Source of the DNA: Minisyncoccota bacterium
Lineage (GTDB): Bacteria; Patescibacteriota; Microgenomatia; UBA1400; PJMF01
Length of the DNA stretch: 35,817 nt
NCBI GenBank assembly: GCA_012515515.1
Contig: JAAYYE010000009.1
Location: forward strand, 1-35,817
Direction of reading: 5' to 3'
The notes beneath the pieces were generated by a model. The model worked only from the letters and a program-made list of their open reading frames with translations, was not told the origin of the DNA and searched no databases. Of this stretch, positions 32,054 to 35,817 are shown in pieces. Numbering within the stretch: the stretch's first letter is position 1; each line of letters starts with the position of its first letter. Made by a program: the position numbers and the translations under genes.

Positions 32054-33097
32054 ATGGGGTCACTTGTTTTATTTTTAGGAATTTTATTATTTTCCTTTAT
32101 TTTGACCAGCATGGTAGTAGTGCCATTTATTAATTTGCTTTATCGATTAAAATTTCGTCGTGCTCAACAAAAAACCACTGATGCTTTTGGCAAAAGGACG
32201 CCAATTTTTGATAAATTTCATCGAGGCAAAGCAGGAGTGCCAGTTGGTGGAGGCTTATTAATTATTGTTTTGGTGTCGATTTTGTTTGCTTTGATGATTC
32301 CTCTTTTGGAATATTTTGGTATTGAGATCACTTCTTTACATCAAAATAGCCAAGTTGAAGTTCAGGTTTTATTTTTTACTTTTTTATCTTTTGCTCTGCT
32401 TGGTTTGTATGATGATATTAAAAAATTTTTTGCCTTTGAAAAAAGTAAATTTTTTGGTTTAAGATTGCGCCAAAAATTATTACTGCAAATAATTTTAGCC
32501 CTCATCATCTCTTGCATGCTCTATTTTCGCTTGGGCATTTCAATTTTACATATTCCTTTCATTGGGACTTTTGAATTGTCTTGGGGCTATATTCCTTTTG
32601 CCACTTTTGTTATCGTTGCTTTTACCAACGCGGTTAATATTACAGATGGTTTAGATGGCTTGGCTTCTGGTTTATTGATGGTGGCTTTATTTGGTTTGTG
32701 GATTTTGTCTTCCAGTATTTTAGATGTGCCTTTGTCAGTATTTATTGCTTTATGGCTGGGTTCTTTAATTTCTTTTCTGTATTTCAACATCTATCCAGCT
32801 CGCTTATTTATGGGGGATGTTGGCTCACTGGCTTTTGGGGCGACACTGGCTGTGGTTGGTTTGCTATTGGGCAAAGTCTTTACCCTGATCATTATTGGTT
32901 TTATTTTTGTGCTAGAAATATTTAGTTCCTTAGTCCAACTGCTAGCGAAAAAATATTTTAAAAAGAAAATTTTGCCAGCAGCTCCTCTGCACTTAACTCT
33001 GCAAGAACGCGGTTGGGACGAGCCAAAAATTGTCCAACGAGCCTGGTTAATACAAATTATGCTAACTCTTTTTGGCTTGTGGTTGGCTTTTATTTAA
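32054..33097 (+). CDS. mraY: Phospho-N-acetylmuramoyl-pentapeptide transferase
   Basis: This 347-residue, roughly ten-span membrane enzyme transfers phospho-MurNAc-pentapeptide to undecaprenyl phosphate, making lipid I. Seen are the Asp pair in LGLYDDIKK, NAVNITDGLDGLASG and LFMGDVGSLAFGA, all on the cytoplasmic side. The HHH motif near the C-terminus (PLHHHxExxGW in most MraY) reads PLHLTLQERGW here, so only the first His (about H313) remains. MraY rather than another PNPT enzyme is supported by the neighbours murA, ftsW and murG. The next gene begins 4 bases after the stop. Confidence 0.93.
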   Translation: MGSLVLFLGILLFSFILTSMVVVPFINLLYRLKFRRAQQKTTDAFGKRTPIFDKFHRGKAGVPVGGGLLIIVLVSILFALMIPLLEYFGIEITSLHQNSQVEVQVLFFTFLSFALLGLYDDIKKFFAFEKSKFFGLRLRQKLLLQIILALIISCMLYFRLGISILHIPFIGTFELSWGYIPFATFVIVAFTNAVNITDGLDGLASGLLMVALFGLWILSSSILDVPLSVFIALWLGSLISFLYFNIYPARLFMGDVGSLAFGATLAVVGLLLGKVFTLIIIGFIFVLEIFSSLVQLLAKKYFKKKILPAAPLHLTLQERGWDEPKIVQRAWLIQIMLTLFGLWLAFI

Positions 33098-33101
33098 ATT
33101 A

Positions 33102-34178
33102 ATGTCAAAAGCAAATTGGCGCTTTACTGTTTTAGTGATGATACTAGCTTTTACTGGTTTGTTTTTTTTATTTGAAGCATCAACTGTTCAGAGCGTTAAA
33201 TTATTTGATCATCCTTATCATTTTGTGACTCAGCAGGCCAAGTGGCTGGGTTTAGCTTTTCTTTTGGCAATTTTTGCCTATTTTATTAATTTGAGAATTT
33301 TTCAGAAACTTTCATTAATCCTGTATTTTTTAGCTTTAATTTTATTAGCCTTGCCCCTAATACCAGGATTGGGCATCACTCTCAACGGAGCTAGTCGCTG
33401 GATAAATGTTTTCGGCTACACTTTTCAACCGGTAGAAATTTTTAAATTTTTTTTCATTAATTTTTATGCCAGTTTATTGGCTAAAAAAACTAACATTTTA
33501 AGTTTTTTGTTTTTTCTGATTTGGCCCAGTTTAATTTTACTATTACAGCCTGATTTTGGTTCGCTATTGGTCTTATTTTTTAGCGCGATGATCATGTTTT
33601 TTTTGTCGAATGTAGACATTAAACTGTTTATTTCAGTGCTAGCTGGATCACTAATTTTGGGTCTGGTAGCAATTTTACTAATTCCCTATCGACGAGAACG
33701 CTTATTAACCTTCATTAATCGAGATGTTAATGTGCAAAATGAGGCCTATCATAGTCACCAGGTGCTACTGGCCCTAGGGAGCGGCTCTTGGTTTGGTCGG
33801 GGTATTGGCAATTCTCAACAAAAATACGCCTATGTGCCAGAAGCCAGTAGCGATTCGATTTTTGCTATTATTGCTGAGGAGATTGGTTTTATTGGCTCTT
33901 CAGTAATTGTGTTGATGTTTGCCGCCTATTTCTTTTTTGCAGAGAGAATGATTAAAGATAAAAAATTAAATAAGTATCAATATCTTTTGTTTTATGGGAT
34001 TTTAGCTTGGATTCTTGCTCATTTTTTGTTTAATTTGGGGGCTGTGGTGGCAATTTTACCATTAAGTGGCATGCCTTTACCTTTTTTCTCTCAAGGAGGT
34101 TCATCTTTAATTAGCATGTTTTTTGTGAGTGCCATTTTACTAAATATTAGTAAAAGCAATAGCAAAGTGTTAAGATAA
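33102..34178 (+). CDS. ftsW: Peptidoglycan glycosyltransferase FtsW (SEDS family)
   Basis: This 358-residue protein with about ten membrane spans polymerises lipid II during division. SEDS signatures are GITLNGASRWINVFGYTFQPVEIFKF, LLQPDFGSLLVLF, SGSWFGRGIGNSQQKYAYVPEASSDSIFAIIAEEIGF and the final PLPFFSQGGSSLI. The choice of FtsW over RodA rests on its place between mraY and murG. I start at ATG 33102 (MSKANWRF); the in-frame upstream codon at 33072 lies within mraY. No cognate class B penicillin-binding protein gene is in the window. Confidence 0.92.
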   Translation: MSKANWRFTVLVMILAFTGLFFLFEASTVQSVKLFDHPYHFVTQQAKWLGLAFLLAIFAYFINLRIFQKLSLILYFLALILLALPLIPGLGITLNGASRWINVFGYTFQPVEIFKFFFINFYASLLAKKTNILSFLFFLIWPSLILLLQPDFGSLLVLFFSAMIMFFLSNVDIKLFISVLAGSLILGLVAILLIPYRRERLLTFINRDVNVQNEAYHSHQVLLALGSGSWFGRGIGNSQQKYAYVPEASSDSIFAIIAEEIGFIGSSVIVLMFAAYFFFAERMIKDKKLNKYQYLLFYGILAWILAHFLFNLGAVVAILPLSGMPLPFFSQGGSSLISMFFVSAILLNISKSNSKVLR

Positions 34179-34182
34179 AATT

Positions 34183-35298
34183 ATGAAAATTCTGATGACC
34201 GGCGCTCATCTGACTCCTGCTCTAGCCTTGATTGATTATATAAAACTTAAACATCCAGGAGATGAGATGGTTTTTGTTGGTCGCTTGTATAGTCAAGAGC
34301 GATTAAAACAAAGAGCTGTTGAAGAGCAAGAAGTGAAAAAAAGAGGCATTAAGTTTATTCCTTTTGCGGCAGTGAAATTTGTTAACTCTTCTTTGATTGA
34401 TTTGATCTTAGCAATCTTAAATTTTCCCAAAACAATTAATCGAGCTAAAAAAATTTTATTGAAAGAGCAGCCAGATGTTTTATTATCTTTTGGCTCGTAT
34501 TTGGCAGTGCCTTTTGTTTTAGCTGCGAAAAATTTAAAAATTCCAATTGTCACTCACGAGCAAACCCTGGCCATGGGTAAAGCTAATCAGTTTATTGCCA
34601 ATTTAGCGGATAAGGTGGCGATTTCTTTTGCTGAAACCAGTCAATATTTAAAAAAGGATAATTACACTGTGACGGGTAATCCCGTTAGACAAGCAATTTT
34701 TAAGAAAAATTTACAAAAACCCGACTACTTGCCCAAAGATTATAAAAATATTTTGCTCATTATGGGTGGTAATCAGGGTTCTTTTGTTATTAATAATTTG
34801 ATCAAAACCCTCATTAAAGACTTGCTGGTTGATTTTACGGTGGTCCATCAGTGTGGTCGCCCTAATAAATTAAGAGATTTTCCCAGCGAGTTAAAGCAAA
34901 TCAAGGCTTCTCTACCCAAAAACTTAGAAAAACGCTATTTTATTCGGCAATGGATGGAGGAAGAAGAGTTGTTTTGGCTTTACCAACGTGCCGACTTTGC
35001 TATTACCCGAGCAGGAGCCAATACGGTTTTAGAAATGTGTCTAGCTCCCTTGCCAGCAATTCTCTTGCCCCTGCCTAACACACATAACGATGAACAAACG
35101 CTCAATGCTCAAATGATGGAAAAAGCTGGCGGAGCAATTATGATTGAGCAAAAAAATTTAACAGCCGCAGTACTAATCTCGGCCGTGAAACAGATGAAAA
35201 AACAACATTCTGCCATGCGTCGTCAATTAAGTCAAAAAAATTTCTATCAGGAAGCTGAACCAAAAATTTATCAATTACTTGTCGATGTCCATCATTAA
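34183..35298 (+). CDS. murG: UDP-N-acetylglucosamine--N-acetylmuramyl-(pentapeptide) pyrophosphoryl-undecaprenol GlcNAc transferase
   Basis: This 371-residue GT-B (family 28) enzyme adds GlcNAc to lipid I to give lipid II at the inner membrane face. The N-terminal glycine loop, GGTGGHxxPA in most MurG, is shortened to TGAHLTPALALI (6-17). LLSFGSYLAVPFVLAA and the C-domain ADFAITRAGANTVLEMCLAPLPAILLPLP ... THNDEQTLNAQMMEKAGGA are clear MurG features. It starts 4 bases after ftsW and overlaps the next gene by 14 bases. No Shine-Dalgarno sequence is visible. Confidence 0.93.
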   Translation: MKILMTGAHLTPALALIDYIKLKHPGDEMVFVGRLYSQERLKQRAVEEQEVKKRGIKFIPFAAVKFVNSSLIDLILAILNFPKTINRAKKILLKEQPDVLLSFGSYLAVPFVLAAKNLKIPIVTHEQTLAMGKANQFIANLADKVAISFAETSQYLKKDNYTVTGNPVRQAIFKKNLQKPDYLPKDYKNILLIMGGNQGSFVINNLIKTLIKDLLVDFTVVHQCGRPNKLRDFPSELKQIKASLPKNLEKRYFIRQWMEEEELFWLYQRADFAITRAGANTVLEMCLAPLPAILLPLPNTHNDEQTLNAQMMEKAGGAIMIEQKNLTAAVLISAVKQMKKQHSAMRRQLSQKNFYQEAEPKIYQLLVDVHH

Positions 35299-35817
35299 GA
35301 AGCAATATTCCACTTATTTGTTTTTTGTCAGCGTGCTGCTGTTGACAAGTTTATTGCTAGTATTTGCTTTTAGAGTGAAAAAGGTCAGCTGTTATCAGCC
35401 AGAAGCCAAGCTGGAAGAATTGACTCAGGTTTGTCAAGATATTAATGCTGCCTTTGTGGGAAAATCGCTACTGTTTTTTAATTTTTCTGAAGCAGAAATT
35501 TGGCAAGAATTGGCTGAGAAAAGTGATTACTCGCAGTTATATTATTTATCCTCACTAAAAAAAATCCCACCTGGAGAACTAGTTCTAGATCTAGATAGCA
35601 AGTTGCCCGATTATCGCTTAAGGATTATCAATGAGCAGCAAGAAGAACAAAGTTTTATCTTAAATCAAAATAGCCATTTAAAAAAAGATTTGAGTCAAAG
35701 CCAACTTTTTACAATTGTTTATCATGGAGACGAAGAGATTCTCAGTAAAAATAAGCAATATTTGAACGATGATTATCATCAATTTTTTCTCTCCCTCAAA
35801 ACTAGCTTAGATTACTA
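35285..35817 (+). CDS. FtsQ/DivIB-like division protein, partial (runs off the window end)
   Basis: An open frame of 177 complete codons begins at ATG 35285 inside the end of murG and has no stop before the window ends. It encodes a short basic N-tail (MSIIKKQYS), one membrane span (about 9-29) and an outer region that begins VKKVSCYQPEAKLEELTQVCQDINAAFVGKSLLFFNF, the pattern of an FtsQ-type POTRA domain (small strand, helix, G-K-S-L-F/L). LKKIPPGELVLDLDSKLPDYRLRI follows like the K-x-x-P-x-x-L strand. Topology and position after murG both fit FtsQ/DivIB. The identification is tentative without the C-terminal part. Confidence 0.6.
   Translation, partial: MSIIKKQYSTYLFFVSVLLLTSLLLVFAFRVKKVSCYQPEAKLEELTQVCQDINAAFVGKSLLFFNFSEAEIWQELAEKSDYSQLYYLSSLKKIPPGELVLDLDSKLPDYRLRIINEQQEEQSFILNQNSHLKKDLSQSQLFTIVYHGDEEILSKNKQYLNDDYHQFFLSLKTSLDY

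Overview
The window is a dense, low-GC bacterial chromosome segment with 30 protein genes (the last one cut by the window edge) and five tRNA genes. Gaps between genes are mostly under 100 bases. There is no insertion sequence, phage gene, rRNA or CRISPR array. The gene set suggests a Patescibacteria/CPR genome: a class I (archaeal-type) lysyl-tRNA synthetase, a transketolase split into two genes, compact GatCAB genes, membrane-anchored proteins with unusual domain combinations, and a reduced, rearranged division/cell-wall cluster. TGA is used as a stop codon, so the code is standard table 11 and not the Gracilibacteria/SR1 code. The phylum-level placement is inference.

Layout. Bases 1-4902 (+) carry a secreted glycoside-hydrolase-like protein, tRNA-Gly, a Ca2+/Na+ antiporter, EpmA followed by its substrate EF-P, tRNA-Lys and an FkbM methyltransferase. 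Bases 4979-14476 (+) carry a PilM-like/LytR_C membrane protein, greA with a clear terminator, class I lysS, serS, secA and mutM. Bases 14515-23000 (-) hold two runs: gatC-gatA-gatB, then dnaE with the two transketolase halves. Upstream of them on the same strand is lemA-htpX. Bases 24703-24996 (+) hold tRNA-Asp, tRNA-Gly and tRNA-Thr, followed by an anchored Ig-like protein. Bases 25819-28920 (-) form a three-gene surface polysaccharide operon with overlapping genes: flippase, family 2 glycosyltransferase and O-antigen-ligase-like protein. Bases 28981-35817 (+) carry lepB and then the cell-wall cluster murB-murA-mraY-ftsW-murG-ftsQ-like.

How the genes work together. Translation fidelity and elongation are well represented (GatCAB, LysRS-I, SerRS, EF-P with its lysyl ligase, GreA, tRNAs). 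SecA and LepB serve export. The mur/ftsW cluster makes and flips lipid-linked peptidoglycan precursor, and the polysaccharide operon and FkbM enzyme probably decorate the surface. The MurA has Asp in place of the fosfomycin-target Cys.

Most striking signals. (1) Two CACGTG-centred palindromes, one matching the bacterial parS centromere consensus at 15 of 16 positions, lie 31 bp apart inside murB and are read in different frames. (2) Several gene ends carry tandem duplications of the stop-codon segment; two of these have periods that are multiples of three and keep the stop in frame. (3) At least nine genes have a -10 hexamer ending only 5-11 bases before the start codon, implying leaderless or near-leaderless mRNAs. 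(4) A perfect 13-bp GC-rich inverted repeat followed by a T-tract lies inside the flippase gene.
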